Shown here: positions 20,862-32,773 of the stretch, piece after piece | Layout: each line of letters begins with the position of its first letter | Position numbering within the stretch: the stretch's first letter is position 1 | Assembly (NCBI GenBank): GCA_024500155.1 | Contig: CM044857.1 | Location: 3,536,501-3,600,500, forward strand | Direction: 5' to 3' | DNA: 64,000 bases | From: Chenopodium formosanum | Lineage: Eukaryota; Streptophyta; Magnoliopsida; Caryophyllales; Amaranthaceae | Program-made: the position numbers and the translations under genes | The notes under the pieces: model-generated | What the model was told of the DNA's origin: nothing | What the model saw: the letters and a program-made list of their open reading frames with translations, nothing else | Databases searched by the model: none

Positions 20862-21703
20862 AGGGACTAAACTTTTTTACTTTTCACCTTTTGAGGCCTG
20901 AACTTTTTTCTTTCATCTTTTGGGACCTGCGGTTAATTACAAGTAATTAACCCATCTAAAAAAGCTTGTTAATCAGCCTAAGAATTAATAATTAGAGTTA
21001 AAATAATCACTAATTCCAAACCAAAATAAGATCGTTAACATCAAACTTTTTAAAAAAAAAAACATGAACTTCAAAAAATATATAGCGAGCCTTCTATTTT
21101 CCAAATTTCTTCCTAAAACTTAAATGGCAAACTGAAAGATTCGAAATTAAAATAGTTGGGAAAAGGGGAAAAATTATCAATTTACCCCAATTCAATAACA
21201 CCCAATCTTAAGTTTATATACTTGGGAAAAATTCTCAATTTATCCCAATTCAACACACAAAAAAAAAAATGATATTCTAAAAAACCAAGAACAAACAAAT
21301 AAATTAAACACAATAACAACACTAAGCATCAATTTTAGCATCTTAATTCATAAATACCCATAATTTTTATTTTTAAAAGAAAATAAGTCCTAAACCCTAG
21401 TAGAAAATACAAAAATTGAAGTAAAAAATTTGAACAAATTTCACAAACAACATACTTATGGTAAGATGCTTGAACTGCCACTATAAATTTGCCCAACCTT
21501 TAAAGCTTCAATTTTTTTTAAAAGGTGATGATAAACAGTGGCAGTTGAAATCTTTTGTAAATAAATTATAACCTAAAACAATCGGTGGGTTTACTATTTA
21601 ACCATAGTTAATTTATCCTACTGAAATTCTTTCCTTAAGTCCCAAAAGGTTAAAAGAATAAATTTCAGGTCCTAAAAGATGAAAAACAAAAAAGGTTAGT
21701 CTT
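20862..21703. mobile_element. Candidate inverted-repeat element with ~70-bp arms
   Basis: The left arm (about 20862-20935) contains GGACTAAACTTTTTTACTTT, CACCTTTTGAGGCCTGAAC and CATCTTTTGGGACCT. The right arm (about 21630-21703) is its complement, with AAGTCCCAAAAGGTTAAAAG, AGGTCCTAAAAGATGAAAAA and GGTTAGTC. Each arm holds two copies of one subunit. The interior is non-coding. I found no convincing target-site duplication. Confidence 0.5.
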
Positions 21704-22587
21704 TATTTGTTTCCTTAACTCCTATATTACTACCTTTCATTTTCTCTATAAACACAAAAAGGGTGTTACACTTGTTAATTAATAAAAAAATTGATAATAC
21801 GATGCTATACATAATAAAAACTATTGGGTCAGTCAAGCCTGACCAATAGTTTCGTCAGTACACCCGGTTTGTTGGCCCGCTTTTTCTTTTTAGGCAAATT
21901 TGTTCGCCTGGCCTTGATTTGTCCAACCTAACAATGCGTTACTTATTAATCCAGCCCAATTTATTCTCTCAACGTTTATTCTTCCTTTTTTCCCCCTTTT
22001 TCCAAAATAAACTGCCATTTTCTCATCTTCTTTATCAATTTAAAGTTTACTCCATGTTTCTTCTTCTTCTCTTCACTCGTACTTCGATTTCACTTCTTTG
22101 CATTCTTACTCTTCGTCATCATTGTTCCTTTTCTGTTTCTTCATTGTTCTTGTTGTATGAAAGATTTTAGTCGTATTTATTATCGTCACAAATTAACAAC
22201 TATGAGGTCGAAGAATGCTAATAAACCTTCGTTATCTTCCAATGATATTCCTAAGTCAAATTATGCTTTTATGTATACATTTCAACGTTTTTGTTTTTTT
22301 TTTAATTTTCTATTTTGATTTAGGTTTTCCAGTTTTTGTTTTATTTTCTAAAATGCTTTTTGATTTTACTGTTGATGAAGTTATTCTTGATGATGATTGT
22401 TGATGAAGTTATTTTATGTTTTATTCCAATTTTCTTCTTCGATTGTTGATTATTATTTTTGAATTTCATTTTTGTGTTTATTTTATGTTTTTTAGGTTAA
22501 ATTTCTATTTTCTAGTTCAATTACAACTTTTTTTAAAAATTTATGCTCAAAATTTCATTGTTGATTTGCAGAAAATTTCCAAAGAAA
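21704..22587 (+). other. leader/promoter region of the Ulp1-like gene
   Basis: No gene is visible. The stretch is pyrimidine-rich toward 22587, as expected for a plant 5' leader. It contains a small hairpin at 21821-21849 (CTATTGG and CAATAG around GTCAG/CTGAC) and CTCTATAAACAC near 21744, which could be a TATA box. Its left part may hold the terminus of the Mutator-like segment, but no matching inverted repeat was found to the right. Confidence 0.3.
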
Positions 22588-22659
22588 ATGTCTAAGAGAA
22601 AGTTAAACACCGAAACTAGGTTTGTTTTTTCTCCTCTAGAATAGATGATTTGTTTTTTT

Positions 22660-23640
22660 ATTATATCCTCTAATCCTTTGACTGATATCCTCTATTGTCT
22701 CGATGATGTCTTATATCTTATAATTGATGTCCTCCATTCTGTTGATGATGTTCTCTATTGTCTTGATGATATTGTGCATCTAATTCATTATATCCTGTAT
22801 TATGTGTATATTATCCTCTTTTGTATTACTGATTTTATTTTATATTGTGTTGATGATATCCTATATTTCTTTGATGATTTCCTCTATTGTTGGGCATGAT
22901 ATCCTCTATTACTTTACATGATATCCTTTAATACTTTGACTGATGTTTTGTATTGTCTTCATGATGTCCTTCATCTAACAAATGATGTCCTCTATTCTCT
23001 TGATGATATCTTGTAATATATTGACTAATGTTTTGTATTGTCTTGATTATGTCCTTCATCTAACAAATGATGTCCTCTATTTTGTTGATGATGTACTTTA
23101 TACTCTTGATGATATCCTGTGATACTTTGACTTATTTTTTGTATAATCTTGATGATGTCCTTCATCTAAAAAATGATGTCCTCTATTCCGTTGGTGATGT
23201 CCTCTTTTGTGTTCATAATGTCATGTATGTAATTCATTATATCCTGTATTATGTGTATAATATCCTCTTTTGTTTTACTGATGTCTCACTTTTTAATGAT
23301 TTATTTTATATTGTGTTGATGATATCCTATATTTTTCTTTGATGATTTTCTCTATTATTGGACATGATATCCTTTGTTGTTGTACATAAAATCCTGTAAT
23401 GTTTTAATTGATGTTTTGCATTGTCTTGATAATGTCCTTTATCTCACAAATGATGTTCTCTATTATGTTGATGATGTCTTAAATCTAATTCTTTATATAT
23501 GTTCTTTATCTAATTGATGATGTCCTCTATTCTCTTGATTATGTCCTCTATTTAATAACTGATTTCCTCCTTTGTTTTATTTATATCCTAATGTATGATG
23601 TCCTTTATTGTTGTAGTGATATTATTTATTATATTATCTT
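22660..23640 (+). repeat. degenerate 21-bp tandem repeats (intron of the Ulp1-like gene)
   Basis: The unit is close to GATGATATCCTCTATTGTCTT, and most neighbours are exactly 21 bp apart. Because 21 is three times seven, one frame stays open over long stretches and would encode heptads such as LDDVLYC, LDDIVHL and VDDILYF. The block lies between the exon ending near 22620 and the acceptor at about 23660, so it reads best as intronic repeat. Confidence 0.8.
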
Positions 23641-26002
23641 ATACTTTATTTTCTTTTTCAGAAAACCAGCAAAAGAATCTTCTGTTAAAAAAGTTAAAAA
23701 TGATGCTCCAAAGCCTCAAAAAAGAAGGAAGTTGGAAAAACAAGCTTTTGATTTGTAGTATTACATCGTAAAAAAATTATTATATTTATTATTTTAAATC
23801 TTTTTTCCTTGTCTAATCATTTTATTTTTTTGGTTTTCTCAGTTATATAACTGATGATGATATGAGAGATGTCACAATTTCTAGTCAAGCTAGTGCACTT
23901 TCGATGTCGTATTTTATAAGTCTTTTATCTGACAAACAAAAGTCTATTATTGAAGAAATTGGGTTTGGTGGACTTTTGCATATGAACTTTTCTAAAGATC
24001 TAACTAGATCTTTGTATCAACCTCTTGTTCTAAATTTTAATCTTACTGCAAAAATTTTGTTGGTTGGTGATCAGAAGATTTCTTTTAACAGTGCTGATTT
24101 ACACAGTGTTCTTGGCATTCCTCACACTGCCACTCTAGTTATTGAATTGTCAAAAAAGTAGCAAGGTGAAAATCCAAGTTAGGATATAATCAAGGAATGG
24201 AGAGACTATTTTGGTTTAGACAATGATGAGAATGCTGGAGTTGACAAGCCCCAGAAGAAGAAATTTAATTTTACATCTGGAACAACTCCTTTAAAAGGTG
24301 AAAAATTTGGTGACAAAGGTATTGATGTCTTTTATCTACCTTTATCCTATATTATATCTTCAATTGTTTGATTGATTTCCTATATTATCTTTACTAATAT
24401 CCTCTATTTTAGTTCTTAATTGATATGCTTATTGCTTTTTTGATATCTTTATTGTGTTATTGATATTCTTTATGCCTTTTAAAAAAATTTCTTTATGTAT
24501 ACTAATGTAATGTTTTGTTTCTCTAGCTCCTTCAATTTCTGGGACAGAGAAGAAGTCTTCTAGAGATAAGTCTATGAATAAAGAGAAGGCTCCTAGAGAT
24601 AAACTTGTTGCCAAAAAAAGATATGTTCCTTTGGATGTTTGAAAGGATAAATTTAAGGCTTTAAAGGATGGTGGAGATCAGTTTAAGAGACTTTTTGTGG
24701 TTTATGCATTGACTAATTTCTCTAGCACCTTATGGTGACAAGTCTCTTAACATTAGTTGTGTTAAATCTTTGAGTAATGTTAATAAAATCAAAGCTTTTG
24801 GCTGGTGTATGTGGATATATTATGAGGAAAATGTGCAGTTCTATAGATGATTTACAAAAGTTTTTGGTTGAAAAGAAAAAACAGGCACAACTTCTAGTAA
24901 ACATTTGAAGAAGATTGGTGGTTGTTTGCCTGCATTGTTGATTGGTTTTGTGCAAAAAGTGCACTTTGGAGAACATGCAGAAGTTTTTTCAGATTGATGG
25001 TTAATCTAGTAAACATTTCAAAAGTGTTGTTATTAATCTTGATTTGATTAAGAACCTTAGGAAAGATGGTGAAAATTTATCAGAAAAAGCTTCTCGGCCT
25101 GAGTCATATTTTGACATGAATGAAGAGTTTTTTTTTTAAAATGATTGATGGTGTAGAAGAGAATTTTGTGAAACAAAAAGAGATTGCTGAGAAGAAAAAG
25201 GGATATCCTGTGATGATTGATAAGAACAAGACATCAACTGATTTGAATCGAAATAATTTTTATTTACAAGACTTTGGTTCACTTAAAGATAATTTGGAGG
25301 GAGATATTCCAAGCTCATTAGCATCTTCAGAGAATACTTCTCTTGGTTTGGAAAAGAAAATTGATGAATCTGCTTCTGCAAATTTGGTATCAAGTCCAGT
25401 TGTAAATTTGGAGTCAGATGAGAATGTTACTCCAGAAGTTGGTGTTGAATCTTTAATAAAACAGATAGGCCTTAATTTTACATCTCCAAACTTTAACCTT
25501 TTTGATAGTGAAGAAACACCTTCTCCTCCTCTTGTTTCGACATCCTTTCCACATCCTTCTGTTTCAACATCCTCTCTACCTGATCAAACTAATCCACTTG
25601 TTTCTTCACAACATCATCCTACCATTAGTGTTCATCCTTCTACCTCTCTTCTTGATGCAACCTCTGTTCCTTTTGATACCTCTTTTCATCCTACTACTAT
25701 TGTTCTTCCTACCACTACCATTAGGCATGAAACACCTCCTCCACCTCCTCCTACTTCTTCTTCTGGGCAACAAAAACCTAATAAGGTATCTACAACATAA
25801 AAACATCTTTGTAATATATTTATGTTTTACATAAATATAAAATATACTAGTGGTTTTGAATGGTTTATTTAAATGATATTAGAGTAATATTTTATTTATT
25901 TTTGATATTATTATTATTTATTGATTATATTTGTTCTTGATATTTTATATTGTTTTTATGTATAATATCCTCTATTCACTAGATTCTATATTTTATTTAT
26001 TA

Positions 26003-26258
26003 CTTCCTCTGTTTCTTTTCACTTGACACGTTTCTTTAGTCACGTTTGTCAATGCACAAATTCAACCGTTAATATCTTTAATTATTGATAAGCAAAAATT
26101 ATAAAAAGTTGATATTATGAAAATATATACTGTGACGAATCTAACAAGACCCAACATGACTATATTTTTCATTACGTATAAATCACAAAACACGGTCAAA
26201 GGAAGTGTGTGAATAGTGCTAAAGTCAAAACGTGTCAACTAAAAAAAAACGGAGGTAG
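26003..26258. mobile_element. Stowaway-type MITE, copy 2
   Basis: The 256-bp element is flanked by TA (26001-26002 and 26259-26260). It has the same termini as the copy at 8477-8741: CTTCCTCTGTTTC on the left and AACGGAGGTAG on the right, both followed inward by TTGACAC / GTGTCAA. It lies in an intron of the Ulp1-like gene. Confidence 0.85.
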
Positions 26259-27529
26259 TATTTGATTCATCTATTATGTTATCTTTTACTTGATGATATC
26301 TTTTAGAGGTAAGGCAGTTAAGGCGCACTAGTCAAATATTGCAAGTTTTAATGGAAAAGCAAAAACTGCTTTCTCAGCACAAGGTTCTATTTTAGCTGTT
26401 TCTTCTTGTTCTATTCTTGATCTAAAGGCTTCTGTTCCTGTTAGTGCTGAAGTTATTGTTTCAGCAGTACCTTTTTCAGTTCATACACCTATAAGTTTTA
26501 TTCCTGTTGTTCATATTGGTGATAGTCCCCAAGTTTCTGCTTCTACAATATCTAAATATGTTCATACTTTTGCAATAACTGTTTCTGTTGTTACACCAAG
26601 TTCTTCTATTCATGTTGATACTAGTGCCTCAACATCTCTTCAAGATTTTGTTATTGTCAGTGTTGAGTCTCCATTAAAAAAAGTAGCACGTGAAAAACTT
26701 GCAAAGATAATTGCTGCTGATTCTGAAAAGAGAGATAAAAGGAAGAAGGAATTGAGAGAAAGAAGGATTGAAAAGAGGAATGCTAATGTACCTTCTTTAC
26801 CAGTTGAAATACCTGTAGTCAATAGTGGTTTTTTTGTAGATAGGGAATTGTAAATCAGGATTATAAATCATTTACTGCAGAGGAGAAGCAACTACTTGAC
26901 TTTTTGTTTTTTAATCCTTTAAAAGAATATTCTGTGTTGGAGATAGTTGAAACTGCAGAAGGGAGGCAAAAGAACCAAGATATTTTATTTGAACTTGAGT
27001 CAGAGACACTTGCAGAGTTTGGTAGAACACAGACTGAAGTTTTCATAACGAAGCATGATACATTATCTTTGGCCCCAAGTTTTTGGGTGGCTGGTAATGT
27101 TATTGATTGTTGTGCTTATCTCTTTAACTTAAAAGAAGTCGAACTTAAAAGTAAGTATGGTGGCAAGTCTCCAAATGGGCAAAAGCATATCCGGAAATTC
27201 TGGTTTACACTTAGTATTTTAATTTACAATATAGTTTTAAACTAATTTTTTATAATAAATTTTACATTTTCTCATTTTTTATATTTGTGTTAAAACAGTT
27301 TAATAAGAGATGTGAGGATGTAAAAGATACATAGTCTGTAATGGAGGATATGTGTAATGGTCCTGATTATACTGCTTATTTGAATGCAAAGGAGAACTTG
27401 GATAAACTAAAGTCTTCATTTGAACTAATAGATATCTCCAATAAAGAGGTTATGGAAGACATAAAGAGGGGGTGTGGTAGATTTCCAGGAATTAAGTTTA
27501 ACAAATTGGATTTGGTATGTTCTATTGTT

Positions 27530-28034
27530 CTATTTATATTCCTTCATTGCTTTAATCATATCCTTTATTGAAATTATAATTTCCTCCATTACTTTAATTA
27601 TATCTTGTATTGTTTTAATGATTTCCTCTATTAATTTAATGATATCCTATACTTTTGTTATGACTTCCTCTATTACTTTGCTGATTATCTGTATTGTATT
27701 CATGATTTCCTTTTTTTCTTAAGTGATATCCTGTACTATTTTAATATGTTTATCTATTACTGTAGTGACATTTTGTATTGCTTTAGTGATGTCCTGTATT
27801 GCTTTAATGATATTATGCATTGGATAGATGGTTTTCTTTACTGCTCTCATGATATACTACATGTGGATAGATGAATTCCTCTATTGTTTTTATGATATCC
27901 TGTATTCGTATTCATGATTTCCTTTATACATCTGTACATGTTCCTCTATTAATATAATGATATCATATACTGCTGTTTTGACTTCCTCCATTACTTTGTT
28001 GACTATTATTCATGATTTCCTCTTTTGCTTAAAT
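27530..28034 (+). repeat. 21-bp repeat block interrupted by retrotransposon A
   Basis: Units such as GATTTCCTCTATTAATTTAAT and GATATCCTGTATTG follow the splice donor at about 27513 and run to the insertion site of element A. The same block resumes at 56871 on the far side. Confidence 0.75.
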
Positions 28035-28880
28035 GATATTGTAGACACCCAAATGTGTCTCCCCAAAACCAAACCCAGTGATGAATACTTTTCACGTCAT
28101 TTGATTATCGAACGAAGTGAAAGTGTGAAAAGTCTAGTGATGTGGTTGTTTTTATTAAAATATCTCTCTTTCTGTTTTTGAAAATATTTCTTCTTATAAT
28201 CTATTTATGAAAACGTCCAGTGTACTTTAGTTTGGTCCATGATAAGGGTCCAATAATGGTGTTGTTGGATGGGGCTTGAAAATACCTTTCCAACGATATA
28301 TTATAAGCCCAATTCCGATGAATAATGAGTAAGTTATGGCCAAAATACTAAACTGGGCCCAAACTGGATTTTACCTACGACCCAATGATCATGTGTAGGG
28401 TCCAAAGGTTTAATCTCATTCCTAAACTAATTAGGATTTATTAAAAGCTTCTATAAGTTTCTAAAAGATCTTAATTATCCTTTTTTGAAAAGATAAGATC
28501 AAAGAATTCGAAATTGAATAAAACTTCTCTTTTTGAGAGTCCTTGTTCTGTGCGAAATGGAATTTGTTCATATATTATTTTCGTGCCTCATAATCTTTAT
28601 CCAAATATTATATGGTTGGATAGGTCTTGAAATTATCTTTCCAATGATATATTATAATATTAATTTCGAGCTATAATGAAAAAGATATTAAATAAATACG
28701 AAACTCTATCCAAAACTGACACCCTTCTACTATTTCGGCCATATCTTTTTATCTACAAAAGATTTTAATCTGATTCTAATTGGGTTAAAATTTAGAATTC
28801 AAGATCTTTCCAACAACATATTATATGACTTATTTGGACTTCTAGATCAAAAGATATGATAAAAACAAAATCCGCAAAAA

Positions 28881-28963
28881 ACTGTCTAGCGCCAAACGAG
28901 TGAGTCTGTCGCCTGGCGCTACTACCTGTCATCTGGCGCTAACTGCTGTCGTTCGCGACAGGA
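28881..28963. repeat. palindrome array in U3 of the 5' LTR of A
   Basis: CTGTCTAGCGCCAAACGAG, CTGTCGCCTGGCGCTA, CTGTCATCTGGCGCTA and CTGTCGTTCGCGACAG occur within 83 bp. They are variants of a TGTCGCN(2-3)GCGACA near-palindrome, and the array ends 44 bp before the TATA box. Confidence 0.8.
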
Positions 28964-29006
28964 GGTCTTTTATTCCGTATAAAACTTGAAGTATTTTATA
29001 ACGTTT

Positions 29007-29015
29007 CTATAAATA
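29007..29015 (+). promoter_or_regulatory. TATA box of the 5' LTR of A
   Basis: CTATAAATA is followed by GGGGTCATATCTCC and a pyrimidine-rich leader. The 3' LTR has the same box at 55706-55714. Confidence 0.75.
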
Positions 29016-30220
29016 GGGGTCATATCTCCCCGTTTTTAATCATCAACAATCATCTCTTCTTTCTCTCTAAAGCTAGAAGCTTATTCTCTCTCTATTCTTT
29101 TTCTAAACTTCCCCTTTTACAAAATTCCACATTCACAAGTTCTAGACACACCTAGCCAAGTTCAAAGCTGCCTTCGCCCTATATGTGAAAGGTTAATAAT
29201 TTCTGAGGGTTTGGTCCCAAATCCTATTTTAATTCTTTGATTAGATTTACTGTTTAATACTTTCCTTGAAATTACTAAAGTGTGTATTTTGTTATTAGAA
29301 AGAGATACAAGGCATCCAAGTAAGTAATTTAATTGTTATATAGAAATCATCCTTTGATTATTTTAATTCCTAGTATCATGTTAGGATGTCTTTATGATTC
29401 CTAGTATCATGTTTAGGGTAATAACTAAAATTTCTAATATCATGTATGTTTCTAGTATCATGTTTAGGTTGCTTCCTATTCTTTCTAATATCATGTATGT
29501 TTCTAGTATCATGTTTAGGTTGCTTCATATTCTTTCTAATATCATGTTAGTATCATGTTAGGGTTAAAACTTTAATCTTTAATGTTTGGTGACGTGCTAG
29601 GGTTTGTTATTAAACTTGTTAATATCATGCCTAGGATCTTGTTAATATTATTATGCTCTATTGAGATTATTTTGATGATGATTGTTATTATGTTGCTTGA
29701 TATTATATTATTATTTATTATTGTTTGATCACGCCCTCTCTTGCAAGATTAAAGGGAATTTGTACTTGTAATCACGCTTAATAAGATAATTAATAATCTT
29801 CTTTAGGTTAATATGATTATAATTCAAGTGATCGCCAATAATAGTTTTGTTTGTGCACTAATATTCAACCAACATAGATTAAACAGGTTTAGGGTTAACC
29901 TAATGATTGTATGTTTGTCAGATAGCGCACATAAATACGAGAAAAATAAAGTAGAGGCCTATTTTTAGGGCACGTTCAATCTCTTTTAGGTTGGGTTTGT
30001 ACCTTCATCCCCGAATATCCAGTCATGGTTCCAGACCACTATGGAGTTAGCGATCTCATGGATCGTGAAGGGTGTAACCTTCATCTTGTGAACGGTTTAC
30101 AAGTTCCTATAACTTATTGGCGACTCTTTTACTTTAGCTTCCTTCCCTTTGGACGCCACTATGCTTAAGTGTATGATCACAGTGGGGCTGAAGTGTGGGA
30201 TGCTTGAAATATTCCCTACA

Positions 30221-30868
30221 GTTTTTTGGCGACGCCACTGGGGACGGATTTCTATTTTAATTCCTGAAATTTATTTTGGCAATAATTTAGAATGAGTGGA
30301 TGAGACTCGAAAAGTTCTAAGTATTTCATGTGCGTAATTTTGATTAACATTACTAGCATATGCATAAAAAGGTCCGCATTGGAAAGACCATCCGTAATGC
30401 GTAAAAAACATAGGATTTTTACACGTAGGAAATTAGGAAAATACCTTTCACAACTAAAATCGAAATAACGCTGCAAAAAAACTGGAAAATTCAAGAACAG
30501 AAAGCTGCCAAGGCATGTGGGGATTAGCGCTGAGAAAACAGCGCCATCGCCAAGCGATGGATCTGTCACCTGGCGACAATGCCATTGTCTGGCGACCGAC
30601 ACTGTTATCTCGCGCTGAATTCTTCCAATACCGAGCCAGAAATCTACCTTCTTGTTTCGACTAGTTTCTAGTACTGTTAGCTCGGTTTTACTTCCTGATT
30701 GAGTTTTTCCCTTTTTTCTGAACCCATATGTGTTCTACATATGGCCATAACCCTCTAAGAATTCACGCTCCATCTACCTAATCGAACGCTCCTGGCAATG
30801 AAGGGTACATCCGAGTTTGTTGAATTCACCAAACCGTGGAAGCGAGTTTAACTCGCGGGGTCCCATCC
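30221..30868 (+). other. element A leader, left part
   Basis: This is the untranslated leader between the primer-binding site and gag, cut by element B at a CATCC site. It holds a further cluster of TGTCGCC/GGCGAC words at about 30525-30615 and otherwise no coding signal. The leader resumes at 40822. Confidence 0.6.
30227..30244 (+). promoter_or_regulatory. primer-binding site of element A
   Basis: TGGCGACGCCACTGGGGA begins seven bases after the 5' LTR. The TGGCGAC..C.CTGGGGA wording is that of Tat/Ogre-type elements primed by a tRNA (usually given as tRNA-Arg). Element B has TGGCGACTCCACTGGGGA at the same place. Confidence 0.7.
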
Positions 30869-32773
30869 TGTAGGGAATATTTCAAGCATTACCCCAAAAT
30901 TGAACCCCACTGTGATCATACACTTAAGCATGGTGGCGTCCAAAGGGAAAGAAGCTAGAGCAAAAGAGTCGCCAACAAGTTTTAGGAACTTGTAAGCCGT
31001 TCACGAAATGAAGGTTACACCCCTTAACGATCCATGAGATCATCAACTCCAAAAGGTCTTGAACCAAATAGGGTTCGGGGATGAAGGTACAAATCCAACC
31101 TAAAAGAGATTGAACCTGCCCTAAAAATAGGCCTCTACTTCATTCTTCTCGTATTCATGTGCTCTTTCTGACTAACATGCAATCAATAGATTTACCCTAA
31201 ACCTGTTTATCTATGTTGGTTGAATTTAAATGCACAAAACAAACTATTATTCGCGATCACTTGAATTATAATCATATTAACCTAAACAAAATTATTAATT
31301 ATCTTATTAAGCGTGATTACAAGTACAAATTCCCTTTAAACATGCATAAAAGGTGTGATCAATCAATAACAATGAATAAGCATCAATCGACATAATAACA
31401 ATAAAAATAATAATCATCATGGTTACCAGCCGACAGAACTGAGAATAATCATAATTATCATAATCATGTTACAGCATAATATTAATAGAAAGATCCTAGG
31501 CATGATACTAAAAAGATTAATAACAAACCTTACCATGTCACTAAACAATAAAAGATCAAAGCTTTAGCCCTAACATGATACTAACATGATATTAGGAAAG
31601 AAATAGGAAGCATCATAGAAATCATAATTGATATAAGAAACTTATTCATTACCCTAAACATGATACTAGGAATCAAAATACCAATCAAAGCATGATTTCT
31701 ATAATAAAGCAATTAAGCAATTAAATTACTTACTTCGATGCCTCATACCTCTTTCTAATAACAAAATACACGCGTTAGTGACTTCAAGGAAAAGTATAAA
31801 ATCAAACAATTAAATTAAATAATGGAAATAGAGATTAGGGACAAAACCCTAAGAAATTATAAGCTTTCACGTCTAGGGCGAAGACAACTTCGAACTCGGC
31901 TAGGTGTTTCTAGATCTTGTGTATGCGGAATTTTGTTTGTCAAAAGCTAGAGAGATGAAAACTTAGAGAGAATTTAGAGAATAGATTGATCGTTTGTAGA
32001 TGATAATTGATGATTGTTGAGTGCAGATGAATAAAAACGGAGGTTCAGGACCCTATTTATAAGAAAATAGTCCGAAAATAGGTAGAATTTGATAAGGAAT
32101 AAAACTCCACGCTGTCGCCGCAAAACCAAACTTGTCGCTTGGCGACAAGCTCTGTCGCGTGGCGACAAGGCTTGTCGCATAATGACAGGCCTGTCGTTTG
32201 GCGATAGCCTGGATTCCTACGCGCTTTCAAACACGGAGTCCACTTATCAATCAAAATTGACTTGTAAGGTCCGTATGAAAACTGAAATCGTATTTTTCAT
32301 AAAACTTATCAAAATATAATTATTAATTCTAATTTTATTAGGACTTAAGAGAACCTTCTAGAGAATTCTAGAAGACTATAATTAATTCTAATAACTTTAG
32401 GAATAACAATTAACATTGGGCCCTCCCCTAGATCATCGGGCCGCATGTAAAGATCAACCGAGCCCAGTTTAGTATTTTGGCCATGACTTCCTCATTATTT
32501 ATCGAAATTGGGCTTATAATATATCGTTGGGAAGCTCTTTGCAAACCCCATCCAACTGCACTATTATTGGACCCTTTTCGTGGACCAAACTAAACCGGAT
32601 TGGTTGTTTTCATAAAATAGAGTTGTTTTTCGAAAACAGAAAGAAAGAATTTTTAATAAAAACCAACCGCAACACCTGACCTTTCACACTTTCACTTCGT
32701 TCGATAATCATTCGACGCAAAAAGGTATTCATCATTGAGTTTGGTTTTGGGGAGACACAAATGGGTGTCTACG
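30869..32773 (-). repeat. 3' LTR of element B
   Basis: Read on the minus strand it begins CGTAGACACCCATTTGTGTC (first base changed from T) and ends GCTTGAAATATTCCCTACA. It contains the palindrome array (32110-32208) and a TATA box on the minus strand (32054-32061, TATAAATA). About 25 bases near 31415-31440 are replaced compared with the other LTR. Confidence 0.9.
32110..32208. repeat. palindrome array in U3 of element B (3' LTR)
   Basis: The plus strand shows CTGTCGCCGC, then CTTGTCGCTTGGCGACAAG, CTGTCGCGTGGCGACAAG, CTTGTCGCATAATGACAGG and CTGTCGTTTGGCGATAG in succession. Most are near-perfect 15-19 bp palindromes. The 5' LTR repeats the same array at 40160-40257 with small changes. In transcription direction the array ends about 50 bp before the TATA box. 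Confidence 0.85.

Larger units (their letters stand above)
22588..28034 (+). pseudogene. Ulp1-like (C48) gene of a Mutator-like element, 5' and central exons, decayed
   Basis: Exon-like blocks alternate with repeat-filled introns: 22588-22619 (MSKRKLNTETR), 23662-23757 (lysine-rich), 23843-24320, about 24526-25136, 25120-25800, 26306-26852, 26853-27150 and 27340-27512. Block 3 reads LLSDKQKSIIEEIGFGGLLH and FNSADLHSVLGIPHT, like the conserved N-terminal domain of plant genes that carry a C-terminal Ulp1-type protease. Block 4 reads VVYALTNF, SLNISCVKSLSNVNKIKAFG and GGCLPALLIGF, the usual next domain. A Ser/Thr/Pro-rich linker follows, then LAPSFWVAGNVIDCCAYLFN, the N-terminal edge of a C48 domain. 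Stops in block 3 (KK*QGENPS*) and block 4, plus frame changes, mark it as a pseudogene. The gene continues at 57128 beyond retrotransposon A. Ulp1-type enzymes cleave SUMO; here the family is known mainly as passengers of Mutator-like elements. Confidence 0.65.
28040..30220 (+). repeat. 5' LTR of element A (2,181 bp)
   Basis: It begins TGTAGACACCCAAATGTGTC and ends GCTTGAAATATTCCCTACA. U3 has three diverged copies of a module built around TTTCCAACGATATATTATAA (near 28267, 28640 and 28807), then a palindrome array (28881-28963) and a CTATAAATA box (29007-29015). The transcribed part carries many copies of CTAGTATCATGTTTAGG between about 29360 and 29570. It differs from the 3' LTR by numerous substitutions and an extra repeat copy, so A is older than C. 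Confidence 0.92.

Noticed and set aside
22645..23342. Open frames of 84 and 91 codons with repeated LDDVLYC-type heptads
   Set aside because: They are produced by the 21-bp intronic repeat, lie between exon-like blocks with splice sites, and show no domain; treated as repeat, not gene.
25502..25834. 110-codon hydrophobic frame
   Set aside because: It is the shifted frame of the Ser/Thr/Pro-rich linker of the Ulp1-like gene (25120-25800).
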